Shown in pieces: positions 51,421 through 60,037 of a stretch of DNA of 64,000 nt. A program made the position numbers and the translations under genes. The stretch comes from JAJXZJ01 sp050012855 (GTDB taxonomy: Bacteria; Verrucomicrobiota; Verrucomicrobiia; Limisphaerales; J093). Position 1 is the first letter of the stretch. Every line of letters starts with the position of its first letter. The notes under the pieces were generated by a model that was given only the letters and a program-made list of their open reading frames with translations, was not told the DNA's origin and did not search any database. The stretch is taken from the NCBI GenBank assembly GCA_050012855.1, contig JBEKGJ010000029.1, positions 1 through 64,000 on the forward strand, given 5' to 3'.

Positions 51421-53010
51421 TCAACCTGCCGGTGTCGTTGCCGCCGGCCGGAACGGCTCCGCGGCGAGTTCGCGGAACCGCTGGCCCAATTCCTCGCGGG
51501 CCTTGAGCAGGAAATACCCGTCGGTCGTGCCGCACACGACCAGCCAGAACAGCCAGATCCACCCGAGCTCGGTCGGTGCGCCCGTGAAGGTCAGCAGGGC
51601 GAGGAAGATCAACCAGGGCAGGATCATGATGCGCAACACCGCGCCGGTAAATGCCTGGTTGGGTTTGCGTCGGACCAGTCCCAGCCAGGAGCCGACCCAG
51701 CACAGGGTCAGCAAATCCGCGACGAAAACCAGCATCGTGACCAGTGCCGCGCCCCCCATGCTGGTGTCGTTGCCGCCCAGGACGGCCCCGATGCCCAAGG
51801 CGAGGAACTCCATGAGCAGGACGACCATCACGGGTTTGGCAAACATGCGCCGCATCGCCTGCATCTGGCCCGTGAGAATCTCGGGCACGTCGAGCGGCGT
51901 GGTGAGCAGCAGTTCCAGCGCGCCGGTGGTGCGGTCCTCAGCCCAGCGGTGAGCCGCCTCGGAGGCCATGAGCCACTTGAACGGCGTCTGGAGGAAGATC
52001 GCCACGGCGGCGGTCATACTCCAGCTCCACCAGTCGCGTCCCAGCAACCCTCCGCCCAGCAGCCACACCCCGAGGGCGATGCCGATGAGCCAGTTCAGGA
52101 GCAAGGGTTTCATCCGGTTGCGGCTGGCGAGCCACAGGATGGGGTTCTGGTCGAGCATCCGGCGGCGGAACTCACGCCGGCCGGCGCGGCTCCCGAAGTT
52201 CCATGCGTGCCACCGCGCCTGCCAGCTCCGCAACCAACCGGTGGCCGGCCGTTCGAGGAAACCGCGTGAGACGGCGCGACTGGCCCAAAGCAACGCCACC
52301 CACGCCAGCGCGTGCGTGCCAACGAGTGAGAGCAGGAATCTCACATCGGAAAAGCTGAACTGCGCCTGGGCGGCGAGGATGGCCGCCGGTGTTGGGCTCA
52401 GCGCCGTCAGCGCCCAGTCGCCCACATTGCCCCGGGGGATGTTCCCATTGGCGACCGCCGCGCAGAAGGCCAGCAGAAAGAGCAGAAAAAAGGTCATCGC
52501 CAGGGCACTGCGCGCTTCGCGGCAGAAGGCAGAAACCACCATCCCGAGCGCCAGCGAGAGAAACAGCGTGTTGCCCAGCGCCAGGGCCATGCCGCCGAAC
52601 TGCATCAGCGACACGCCGCCGAGCAGCAGCGGCAGCGCCAGCACCGGCAGGATCGCGAGCAGGCTGAACATCGCCGGCACCGCGGCCCCGGCGAGCTTTC
52701 CGAACACGATGTCGTAACCGTGCAGGTCGGTCAGGAAGAGCAACCCGAGCGTGCCTTCGCGTCGTTCCGCACTGAGTGTGTCGGCAGTGAACAGCGGCCC
52801 GGCGCCGAGGCAGAAGACAAAGGCGCACGCGGTCAGGGCTTGGAACAACTCGAGGCCCATGCCTCCGGCGCTCTGCCAGTCGGCGCCGAACCAGAGCGTC
52901 CACCCGCCGAGCACGATGGCCGCGACCGCGGCCGCCAGCCGGGTCCGGAACGCGTTGCGCCGCCGCGCGGCGACGCGCAGCTCCCGTCCAACGATGGGCA
53001 AAAACGTCAT
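51421..53010 (-). CDS. ABC-2-type permease
   Basis: A membrane protein of 529 residues. LPIVGRELRVAARRRNAFRT is the usual N-terminus before the first membrane segment. GPLFTADTLSAERREGTLGL is the signature amphipathic segment of ABC-2 permeases, followed by LLFLTDLHGYDIVFGKL. About 10-12 hydrophobic helices follow; RTTGALELLLTTPLDVPEIL repeats the signature in the second half. Gene 53069 is a paralogue. No ATP-binding subunit is found in the window. The substrate is unknown. Confidence 0.85.
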   Translation of the reverse strand: MTFLPIVGRELRVAARRRNAFRTRLAAAVAAIVLGGWTLWFGADWQSAGGMGLELFQALTACAFVFCLGAGPLFTADTLSAERREGTLGLLFLTDLHGYDIVFGKLAGAAVPAMFSLLAILPVLALPLLLGGVSLMQFGGMALALGNTLFLSLALGMVVSAFCREARSALAMTFFLLFLLAFCAAVANGNIPRGNVGDWALTALSPTPAAILAAQAQFSFSDVRFLLSLVGTHALAWVALLWASRAVSRGFLERPATGWLRSWQARWHAWNFGSRAGRREFRRRMLDQNPILWLASRNRMKPLLLNWLIGIALGVWLLGGGLLGRDWWSWSMTAAVAIFLQTPFKWLMASEAAHRWAEDRTTGALELLLTTPLDVPEILTGQMQAMRRMFAKPVMVVLLMEFLALGIGAVLGGNDTSMGGAALVTMLVFVADLLTLCWVGSWLGLVRRKPNQAFTGAVLRIMILPWLIFLALLTFTGAPTELGWIWLFWLVVCGTTDGYFLLKAREELGQRFRELAAEPFRPAATTPAG

Positions 53011-53068
53011 CGCGTGCCGGCCCTCCGGACCAGTGGTCGCAGGTTTTGACCGACTGCCGATCGAGTCG

Positions 53069-54832
53069 TCACGTTTGGTCTCCGGCCGGGAGACTCAGGC
53101 GGCCGCTGTTGGTGACCAGCGTGAGCGTTCTCGCGTCCGGCATCGGAGTCCGCCCCCGTTTCCACCAACGCGGGCCCCGGTGGGGTGGAGCCTCGACCTG
53201 CGCGGCCGCGGTGCGGAAGTGATGGTGCAACTGGTGGCGGGCCCACAGGGTGAACGTGAGGTTTTTCAGCACCCAGGCGGTCGGGTGGACGAGGGCGTGC
53301 GTGACGGCCGAGGTCGGCAGCAGGGCCTGTAGCCAGGGATGGCGCATGGCAAAATTCCAGAAGGCCGGGGGCAGGCTCGACAGGCCGGGCAGGACGTAGC
53401 TCAACGTCCAGGGCAACAGCACCACCCACGCGAACGTGAGAAAAATGGCCAGCGTGGCCCGCCGGCAGGACACGCTGAACCAGGTGCCCATCCAGCAGAT
53501 GGCCACGACATCGGTGATGAAGCTGATGAAACTGCCCCCTGCGGACGCCAGCAGGTAGCCGGGCGGGATCAGGTTCGTGTTGCGCAGGCCGCCGTTCAAC
53601 CACCAGGAGCCGATCACATAGAACACATGGAGGGCGCCGATGACGACCACCGGTCCGGCGAACAGGATGGTCAGCGCCCGCCGGTGTCCGCGCAGCATCG
53701 TTCGCACCGGGACGGGCGTGGTGAGGATCAACTCCAGCGTGCCCGTGCGGCGCAGCTCGATCCAGAAGCGGCAAGCCATCACGGTCACCCAAACCCGGTT
53801 GGTAAAAACGAGCGTGGTCGAGAAGTAAACGTGAAACTGGGAGCTGGCCGGGGCGAGCCGATAGCCGATGGTGAGCCAATAGACATTGATCGCCACCAGC
53901 GCCACCAGCGTCCAGAACACATAATGCGGCCAGCGCAACCGCGCGGCGAGGGCGGCCACGGGATTGCGTTCGAGCCGGCGCCGGAAGACGCGTCGCCAGC
54001 GGTTCGTATAACCCAGCCGCCAGAACCAGCGGCTCGTCGTGGGCTTCTCCGCCGGGTGGTCGCGCCAAACGCGCGGCACCACCAGCACGGTAATCAGCAG
54101 AAACAGCCAGCCGAGGCCATGCACGAGTTTGAGGGACAGCCAATAAGTGCCCGGCGACACCCGAAAGGACGCGTCCATCGCAAGGTAGCCGGTGAAGGCC
54201 GGGCTGAGCAGCGCGAGCAGCGGCGCGCCGGTCATCGCGTGCGTGAAGAACCGGGTCGTGAGGACCAGCGCGAGCCCCGGCAACAGGCCGGTGAGTCCCA
54301 AGGTGAGGATCGCTGCCGCCAGCGTGGCCTTGGCCTGTTCCCGGCTGAGCAGCGAAACGAATATCCCCGCGGTGAGCGAAAACAGCATCGCATTCACGAT
54401 GGCGAGCGCGACCCGGCCGTATTCACCCGGGGTCACGCCGCCCAGGAGCAACGGCAGGCCCAGGGCCGGGAGCATGGCCAGCAACCCGTGGAACCCCGCC
54501 AGGGACGCGGCGACCCATTTGCCCAGCACTACGTCGTAGCTGTGCAGGTCGGTCAGGAACAACAGGCCGAGCGTGCCGTCGCGCTTTTCTTCGCTGAGGC
54601 AGTCCGCCGTGAAGAACGGTCCCACCAGCAGGCAATAGCTGAAGGCGAGCACGGTCAGGTAAACGAACAGGGTCGGCCCCACGGTGGCGGGCGGTTGCTG
54701 CCGCGAGGCCAACAGGCAGATCCAGGCGCAAATGATCAGCGCCGCGCCGGCCGCGCCCACGCGCAGCCAGTAGGTCCGGCTCCGGCGCGCGTTGACCAGC
54801 AACTCCCGGTTCACGATGGGCAGCCACGTCAT
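53069..54832 (-). CDS. ABC-2-type permease (paralogue)
   Basis: A protein of 587 residues that shares the layout of the previous gene: TWLPIVNRELLVNARRSRTY, LVGPFFTADCLSEEKRDGTL, LLFLTDLHSYDVVLGK, and in the second half RRTGTLELILTTPVPVRTML. About 12 hydrophobic helices are present. The C-terminus is longer than in the paralogue, with a polar tail (RTLTLVTNSGRLSLPAGDQT). The two probably form a heterodimer, inferred from the pairing and the 58-bp spacing. Confidence 0.85.
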   Translation of the reverse strand: MTWLPIVNRELLVNARRSRTYWLRVGAAGAALIICAWICLLASRQQPPATVGPTLFVYLTVLAFSYCLLVGPFFTADCLSEEKRDGTLGLLFLTDLHSYDVVLGKWVAASLAGFHGLLAMLPALGLPLLLGGVTPGEYGRVALAIVNAMLFSLTAGIFVSLLSREQAKATLAAAILTLGLTGLLPGLALVLTTRFFTHAMTGAPLLALLSPAFTGYLAMDASFRVSPGTYWLSLKLVHGLGWLFLLITVLVVPRVWRDHPAEKPTTSRWFWRLGYTNRWRRVFRRRLERNPVAALAARLRWPHYVFWTLVALVAINVYWLTIGYRLAPASSQFHVYFSTTLVFTNRVWVTVMACRFWIELRRTGTLELILTTPVPVRTMLRGHRRALTILFAGPVVVIGALHVFYVIGSWWLNGGLRNTNLIPPGYLLASAGGSFISFITDVVAICWMGTWFSVSCRRATLAIFLTFAWVVLLPWTLSYVLPGLSSLPPAFWNFAMRHPWLQALLPTSAVTHALVHPTAWVLKNLTFTLWARHQLHHHFRTAAAQVEAPPHRGPRWWKRGRTPMPDARTLTLVTNSGRLSLPAGDQT

Positions 54833-55139
54833 CGCGCCGAATCTAAGGCCGGCCGGCCAAAGTCCAAAGGGGAAAGTCCGCGTGACCCGCCGGTCCTCAG
54901 CCCACCGTCCATTACTCGCACTTCGTCACTCGCACTTCGCATGGGTGGCGGCCCGTTGCTGAGAGCCGCTACGACGGGCCGGATGCGTTCGTAGCTGCCG
55001 TCGGAAGACGGTGGCCATCTTTGCGATCAGCGGCTCTCTGCCGAGAGCCGCTACGTTGCCTGGCTCGGGCGGGTTTTGTTCTCGTTGTAATTGGCCGTAA
55101 ATCTGCTCTTAATCGGCTGTCTCCCAAGCCAACCTCGCC
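54833..55139. other. Intergenic region rich in palindromes
   Basis: No gene. It contains the right copy of the 34-bp inverted repeat (54922-54955), CTGAGAGCCGCTACGACGGG, GCCGTCGGAAGACGGTGGCC, and the perfect hairpin AGCGGCTCTCTGCCGAGAGC at 55027 followed by CGCTACG. Promoters for the divergent genes must lie here. Confidence 0.6.
54922..54955 (-). repeat. Right copy of 34-bp inverted repeat
   Basis: TTCGTCACTCGCACTTCGCA and TGGGTGGCGGCCCG; its reverse complement equals 50089-50122 with one mismatch. Confidence 0.75.
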
Positions 55140-55802
55140 ATGAAAATGCCAGTTTCTCTGAAGGCAAACCGGAACCGCTCCCGCGCACTGAGCTTGTTGG
55201 AGGTGCTGGTGGTGGTTGCAGTGGTGATGGTTCTTCTCGTGCTACTGGCCTCGCTTGGTGGGCCAAGCCATGTAAAGGGAAAAGCGCGCCGCATCGGCTG
55301 TTGTAACAACCTTATGGAGATGGGCATCAGCGCGCGTCTTTGGGCAGCCGATCATAGCAACTCGTTTCCGATGACGACCTCAACCAACCAGGGTGGCACC
55401 AAGGAAGTCGCTGCCTCAGTCTGGCGGAGTTACCTGGCGATGAGCAACGAGTTGGCGAATCCGAAAGTCCTTCTTTGCCCGGCCGATTCCCGCAAGCCGG
55501 CGATCAGCTTCACCTCTTTGCGGAACGAGAACATCAATTACTTCCTCAACCTGGATGCCAACGAAACCACCCCGGACGCGCTCCTCGCCGGCGATCGTAA
55601 TCTGACCACCAACGGCGTTGCGGTGAAGCCTGGACTACTTACGATCCGGAGCAATTACGTCCTCGGTTTCAGCGAGGAGATGCACGTGCTTGTCGGCAAT
55701 GTTCTTCTGTCGGATGGCAGTGTGCGGCAACTCGGTCCTCGGGGGTTCCAGGAACTGGTCCTCAGTGCCGGTTTGGACACCAACCGCCTCGTGGTTCCGT
55801 GA
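55140..55802 (+). CDS. Pseudopilin-like protein with H-X9-DG end
   Basis: A protein of 220 residues. RALSLLEVLVVVAVVMVLLV is a prepilin-type N-terminal helix in which the methylation-site Phe-Thr is changed to Leu-Ser (ALSLLE). The extracellular part has GCCNNLMEMGISARLWAADH and NYFLNLDANETTPDAL. The closing H-X9-DG signature is H-VLVGNVLLS-DG. Such proteins form part of the large secreted pseudopilin-like set of Verrucomicrobiota. It resembles the interrupted gene at 10465. It lies alone, upstream of the sigma factor. Confidence 0.8.
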   Translation: MKMPVSLKANRNRSRALSLLEVLVVVAVVMVLLVLLASLGGPSHVKGKARRIGCCNNLMEMGISARLWAADHSNSFPMTTSTNQGGTKEVAASVWRSYLAMSNELANPKVLLCPADSRKPAISFTSLRNENINYFLNLDANETTPDALLAGDRNLTTNGVAVKPGLLTIRSNYVLGFSEEMHVLVGNVLLSDGSVRQLGPRGFQELVLSAGLDTNRLVVP

Positions 55803-55938
55803 AAGCGAGTTGGATCATCCCTTGCCGTCGCCGTGTCGGGCTACGTGGCCGATTCGCCGCCCGCATGAATAATTCGCTCCGCGGCCCCGACTCTCTCATG
55901 AAACCACCCGCTTGGAAGCGGGCGGTGGCACTGAGGTT

Positions 55939-57477
55939 ATGGACGACAACGACAGCCAGTTGATCGAGCGGTTCTTGCACGAGGGCGACGCCGAGGCGTT
56001 TGCGGCCATCATGGGCCGGTATGTGGCGATGGTCTATGGCACTTGCCGGCGCGTTTTGGGCAACGATGCCGAGGCTGCCGACGTCACGCAGGAGACATTC
56101 TTCCAGTTCCTGAAGAGCGCCGGCCGGGTGAGCGGATCGGTCGCCGGCTGGCTCCACCAGGTGGCCACGCGCCGGTCGATCGACCTGGTGCGCCGGGCCG
56201 CCTCGCGGCGCGCGCGGGAGCAACGCTTCGCGGCCGGGGACTGGGCGGAGAACGAAACCTGGGAGCAGCTCGAGCCCCTGGTGGACGAGGCCATGGAAAA
56301 ACTGCCGCGCGAGTCGCGGGACCTGCTCGTGCTCCATTACCTGAAAGGCCGGACCACCACCCAAATCGCCGAGGCCGTCGGCGTGTCGCAGCCGACGGTG
56401 TCGCGGCGGGTGGTGGCCGCATTGGAACAGTTGCGTGAAAACCTGCGCGCCGCCGGCGTGCCGGTCGCCGCCGGGGTGCTCGTCGCGATGTTGACCGCGG
56501 GAGCCGAGGCCGCCACGGTGCCCCCGCCGCTCCTCGGATCGCTCGGCAAACTGGCGATGACGCAGGCGGCGTCAACGGGCGTGGTCCTCCCGGTTTCCTC
56601 CGGGTTGAGCAACGCGATCGCCACAGTGACGGCGGGCTTGGGGGCGCTGGCCGCGGTGGGGGGCATTGCCTGGATTGTGGCGAACCAGACCGGCGGGCGG
56701 CCGCAGACGACACCGGCGGTGGTCCGCGGAGCGATCACTGCGTCGGCGCCCGAACTGGCGGACGCGGAAACGTCCACGAACACGAGCCCGGACGCGGGCC
56801 TGCAGCCCGCGATGGCGAGCAACCCGCCCGCACCCCTCACCGCCATGGCATCACTCTCCGTCCTGGTGACGAATGCGCCGCCAGCGAGGGTGTCGGGGCA
56901 ACTGTCCAGTTGGGAAAACCGGCGGGAAACACGGTCCGCGTGGGGGACAAGCCAGGGTGGTGGGGGAAGCGGGAGCATGAGTGCTTCGGGCGGCGGCTTT
57001 CTTTCGGCGGACGGTAACGGTTTCGTTTCGGGCGCGACGAACCCCGGCCGTGATGCAGCGGTGCCGGGCGGCTTCGGTCGCACCGGCGGGGTCCCCGGTT
57101 ACCGTGGCATGATGCGCGGCGGGATGGGCGGGGGAAGCGGCGGTTTTGCCAGCGGCGGCGCGGGGGGCGGAGCCGGGTTCGGTGTGCGTTCGGGCGGCGG
57201 TTTTGGCCAGGGTGCTGGCGGTGCCGGCACCGGCTTCGGCGGGTTCCCGGGCGGATTCGGTGGTGGCAGCGCGGGGGCTGGCGGGGGCTGGGGCGGCAGT
57301 GTTGTCGCCAGCGGGGGCGGTGGGATCCTTGGTCCCGATGGTCGCCCAATCACCGTGTCGGGCGGTTACGGGGTGACCAATTCCACGTTCACGCGGACAA
57401 CGGCTCCGGATGGGGCGGTGGCCGAGACCCGGGAATACAGCTCGACGAATTCAGGGCCCGTCGCGCCCGCGCGCTGA
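55939..57477 (+). CDS. ECF sigma factor fused to a membrane segment and glycine-rich tail
   Basis: A protein of 512 residues. Residues 1-190 are an ECF sigma-70 factor: FAAIMGRYVAMVYGTCRRVL, EAADVTQETFFQFLKSAG (region 2) and LPRESRDLLVLHYLKGRTTT plus IAEAVGVSQPTVSRRVV (region 4). Two hydrophobic stretches follow: VPVAAGVLVAMLTAGAEAAT, and IATVTAGLGALAAVGGIAWIV with a transmembrane look. The last 200 residues are Gly/Ser-rich (GGSGGFASGGAGGGAGF, GGFPGGFGGGSAGAGGGWGG). This may let a surface signal control the sigma domain. Anti-sigma genes are absent. Confidence 0.82.
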   Translation: MDDNDSQLIERFLHEGDAEAFAAIMGRYVAMVYGTCRRVLGNDAEAADVTQETFFQFLKSAGRVSGSVAGWLHQVATRRSIDLVRRAASRRAREQRFAAGDWAENETWEQLEPLVDEAMEKLPRESRDLLVLHYLKGRTTTQIAEAVGVSQPTVSRRVVAALEQLRENLRAAGVPVAAGVLVAMLTAGAEAATVPPPLLGSLGKLAMTQAASTGVVLPVSSGLSNAIATVTAGLGALAAVGGIAWIVANQTGGRPQTTPAVVRGAITASAPELADAETSTNTSPDAGLQPAMASNPPAPLTAMASLSVLVTNAPPARVSGQLSSWENRRETRSAWGTSQGGGGSGSMSASGGGFLSADGNGFVSGATNPGRDAAVPGGFGRTGGVPGYRGMMRGGMGGGSGGFASGGAGGGAGFGVRSGGGFGQGAGGAGTGFGGFPGGFGGGSAGAGGGWGGSVVASGGGGILGPDGRPITVSGGYGVTNSTFTRTTAPDGAVAETREYSSTNSGPVAPAR

Positions 57478-57545
57478 TCCACCTCCGGGAGTTCTTCGAC
57501 CGCGAATCGGCAGCATGGTGCGGGGGCCGGGGCCGCCAGTGCAAC

Positions 57546-57725
57546 TCACGAGGCGGGCCGGTTCTTCCCGCGCGAAGCCGGTGATCCCTTGCGTTGCTGC
57601 ACCGCCTCGCGCAGGAGGAATTCGATCTGGCCATTGACGCTCCGCAATTCTACCTGCGCCCATTGCTCCAGCTCCTTCCAGAGTGCCGGGCTGATGCGCA
57701 GCAGAAATGACTTCCGTTCTTCCAT
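57546..57725 (-). CDS. Small Arc-like DNA-binding protein
   Basis: A protein of 59 residues. MEERKSFLLRISPALWKELE followed by QWAQVELRSVNGQIEFLLRE is the ribbon-helix-helix layout of Arc/MetJ-type repressors, here with the common RSVNGQIEFLLREAV signature. The ATG at 57725 is chosen because the ribbon begins there. It is third in an SPFH-DUF4019-Arc run on the minus strand and may repress its own operon. The tail KGSPASRGKNRPAS is basic. Confidence 0.78.
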   Translation of the reverse strand: MEERKSFLLRISPALWKELEQWAQVELRSVNGQIEFLLREAVQQRKGSPASRGKNRPAS

Positions 57726-57766
57726 GCCGGCGTTCAAACGGGTTCAGATGATGGCGTGAGACCGGC

Positions 57767-58192
57767 TTACTTGATGTAGTAGCCGGAAACCCGCCATTGG
57801 CCGTCCTTCTCCAGCATGGGCGTGATCGTTTCCACGGCGACCGCCTTGTGCTCGAAGGTGGTGTCGAATTGGATCACCACATAGGAGCCGTCGGGCGCAC
57901 CGGGGAGCGCGGTGGTGGCTTGCGCGGATTTCAGCTTGCGCGACACCAGCTTGCCCAGCGGAGTGCGGGCGGCGCGGATGCCGGTTTCCCAGGCCGCTTG
58001 GTTGACGGCGGCCTTGGCAACCGCGGCGGCGTCCTCCCAGCTCCGCGAGTACTTTTCGCCGTCCACCAGGGCCGCCCAGGTCTGGGCGGATGCGATGGCA
58101 GCCTGGTTGGCTGCGGTTGGCGCCGGTTGCTTGCCGCATCCGGCGAGCGCGAGGGTCAAGAGACCCAACAACAGTGCAGGAGAAGTTTTCAT
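57767..58192 (-). CDS. DUF4019 lipoprotein
   Basis: A protein of 141 residues with a lipoprotein signal (LLGLLTLALAGCGKQ). The mature part has AQTWAALVDGEKYSRSWEDA, TPLGKLVSRKLKSAQATTAL and DGSYVVIQFDTTFEHKAVAV, ending MLEKDGQWRVSGYYIK, all as in DUF4019. It is anchored in a membrane by the Cys in LAGCG. It lies between the SPFH gene and the Arc-like gene on the same strand, a repeated grouping in bacteria. The function is unknown. Confidence 0.8.
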   Translation of the reverse strand: MKTSPALLLGLLTLALAGCGKQPAPTAANQAAIASAQTWAALVDGEKYSRSWEDAAAVAKAAVNQAAWETGIRAARTPLGKLVSRKLKSAQATTALPGAPDGSYVVIQFDTTFEHKAVAVETITPMLEKDGQWRVSGYYIK

Positions 58193-58224
58193 GGTGATGG
58201 CCCTAACGGGGGTGATGGTTTTCC

Positions 58225-58278
58225 CAGTTTCAAGTTTCAAGTTTCAGATTTCGAGCTTCGAGTTTCGAGCTTCGAGCT
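58225..58278. repeat. Simple tract of TTTCAAG/TTCGAGC repeats
   Basis: AGTTTCAAGTTTCAAGTTTC then AGATTTCGAGCTTCGAGTTT and CGAGCTTCGAGCTTCGA. It separates the SPFH and DUF4019 genes and shares the GAGCTTCGA word with repeats elsewhere in the window. Confidence 0.6.
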
Positions 58279-58282
58279 TCGA

Positions 58283-59293
58283 TCAGGTGTAGAGGGTGCC
58301 GGTGTTGACGACCGGCGTGACTTCGGCTTCGCCGCACAGGACGACGAGCAGATTGCTGACCATGGCGGCCTTGCGTTCGTCGTCGAGCTGGACGACCTGC
58401 TTTTCCTGCAACTCGCGCAGGGCCATTTCCACCATGCTGACCGCGCCGTGGACGATTTTCTGTCGGGCGGCGATCACGGCCTCGGCCTGCTGGCGGCGCA
58501 ACATGACCTGGGCGATTTCCGGCGCGTAGGCCAGATGGGTCAGGCGCGCCTCTTCGACGGCCACACCGGCCTTGGCGAACCGTTCCTCGAGCTCGCGCCG
58601 CAACGCCTGCGACACTTCCTCAATGCTGCTGCGGAGGGTGGTTTCGCCCTCTTCGCCGTGGTCGTAGGCGTAGGAATTGGCCAGATGCCGCAGCGCGGAC
58701 TCGCTCTGCATCTCGACGTATTTTTCGTAATCGTCCACGTCGAACACGGCCTGGGCGGTGTCGCGCACGCGCCAGACGACGACGGCGCCGATTTCGATGG
58801 GGTTGCCGCGCTTGTCATTGACCTTGAGTTTCTCGCCGTTGAGGGTGCGGGCGCGGAGGGAGATTTTGTTGCGCCCCATCGTTTTCTTGGTCGGCGCGGG
58901 GGGCGGGGTTCCCGACTTGGCGGCCGCCATCTGGCTTTGGACCGCCATCCAGCGCGAGCACGACGAGCCGTTGGTGTAAAACGGATTGCCCCAGAAGAAG
59001 CCGCTTTCGCGCACGGTGCCCTTGTATTGGCCAAAGAGGACCAGCACGCGGGCCTCGTTCGGTTGGAGGCTGAAGAAACCGGTGACGAGAATGACCCAGA
59101 CAGGTTCGAGCAGGAGGGCGAGGAACATCAGGCCCACGAGCGGATGGCCGGCGGGCCCGGCGCCGGCCAGGATGGAATAGACCAGGAGGGCCTGGATGGC
59201 GATGAACAGGGCAATGAGCAGCGGCAGCATCAGCCAGCCGTTGTGGACGTGGACCGCGCGTTCGCGATTGGAGGTCATGGGTTCGGTATTCAT
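58283..59293 (-). CDS. SPFH/Band 7 domain membrane protein
   Basis: A protein of 336 residues. Two hydrophobic segments (LMLPLLIALFIAIQALLVYS, LVGLMFLALLLEPVWVILVT) anchor it. An SPFH domain follows with ARVLVLFGQYKGTVRESGFF, GNPIEIGAVVVWRVRDTAQA and LRHLANSYAYDHGEEGETTL. A helical C-terminal region (EEVSQALRRELEERFAKAGV, RLTHLAYAPEIAQVMLRRQQ) is coiled-coil-like. SPFH proteins form membrane microdomain scaffolds and oligomers. It is first in the run, starting about 30 bp from the palindrome at 59323. Confidence 0.88.
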   Translation of the reverse strand: MNTEPMTSNRERAVHVHNGWLMLPLLIALFIAIQALLVYSILAGAGPAGHPLVGLMFLALLLEPVWVILVTGFFSLQPNEARVLVLFGQYKGTVRESGFFWGNPFYTNGSSCSRWMAVQSQMAAAKSGTPPPAPTKKTMGRNKISLRARTLNGEKLKVNDKRGNPIEIGAVVVWRVRDTAQAVFDVDDYEKYVEMQSESALRHLANSYAYDHGEEGETTLRSSIEEVSQALRRELEERFAKAGVAVEEARLTHLAYAPEIAQVMLRRQQAEAVIAARQKIVHGAVSMVEMALRELQEKQVVQLDDERKAAMVSNLLVVLCGEAEVTPVVNTGTLYT

Positions 59294-59623
59294 GGCAGGA
59301 TGGGTTTGTGGACGGGCATGTTCAATATCTTGGTGATATCATATTGCAATCATCCGGCCTGTCAACAGGAATTTGGGGTAATGCCCCAATGTGATTGGAC
59401 CGCGGCTGTGTGCCCTGCACCAGCCGCAGCGGTCCCTGCCTGCTGCGGCTGACGCTTCGCGCACCGCCGCGGTCATGGAAACGGCAGGCCCAGTCGGGAC
59501 ATGACCGGGTTTTGGCGGCGGCCGGCCGGGCCATCGTCTAATCGAATGTCTCAATGATTCCCCACGGCTTATCAATTAACGGTTCCGGCCCCGGAGGCCT
59601 AGTTTTGCGGCGTCAAACGGAGC
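59294..59623. other. Divergent promoter region of SPFH operon and 59624 gene
   Basis: No gene is seen. It carries the palindrome at 59323-59346 and a GC-rich block with GCGCACCGCCGCGGTC. The low-GC patch around 59315-59360 is a likely promoter and operator for the SPFH operon. Confidence 0.5.
59323..59346. promoter_or_regulatory. Candidate operator CAATAT-N12-ATATTG
   Basis: CAATAT at 59323-59328 and ATATTG at 59341-59346 are perfectly inverted; GATATC lies between them. It sits 30 bp upstream of the SPFH start. Because the operon ends in an Arc-like repressor, autoregulation here is a reasonable inference. No binding data are implied. Confidence 0.5.
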
Positions 59624-60037
59624 ATGAACGCGATGACCCATCTGCAACCGCCGGAGGTCAACCTCCTGGCGGCGTGGATCGGCGTCGTGGCCGGCCTCCT
59701 CGCCGGTGCGGCGCTGGGTCTGGGTTTTGACCGGCCGGACTGGCTGGGCGGCTACGCCAGTCACCGGCGCCGGCTCTACCGCCTGGCGCACATTTCGCTG
59801 TTCGGTCTGGCGCTGCTGAACGCGCTTGGCTTTTTCACCGTGCGGCTGGCGCTGACGACCACGCCGGCGGTGGTGGTGGCGGGGTGGGCGTTGATCGCGG
59901 GGGCGCTGACGATGCCGGTGAGTTGTGTCGTGCTGGCGCATCGGCCGGGCTGGCCGCCGGTGCTGCTGTTTGCCGTGCCCGTCGGAAGCCTGTTCGTTGC
60001 GGGCATCGTGTTGGCGGGAAAGGTGGCGGGTTTATGA
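59624..60037 (+). CDS. Small four-helix membrane protein
   Basis: A protein of 137 residues with four hydrophobic segments: LLAAWIGVVAGLLAGAALGL, HISLFGLALLNALGFFTVRL, VVVAGWALIAGALTMPVSCV and VLLFAVPVGSLFVAGIVLAG. I do not recognise it with certainty. Its stop overlaps the start of the radical SAM gene by 4 bp (ATGA), so the two are translationally coupled. An auxiliary role in the same pathway is likely. Confidence 0.75.
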   Translation: MNAMTHLQPPEVNLLAAWIGVVAGLLAGAALGLGFDRPDWLGGYASHRRRLYRLAHISLFGLALLNALGFFTVRLALTTTPAVVVAGWALIAGALTMPVSCVVLAHRPGWPPVLLFAVPVGSLFVAGIVLAGKVAGL

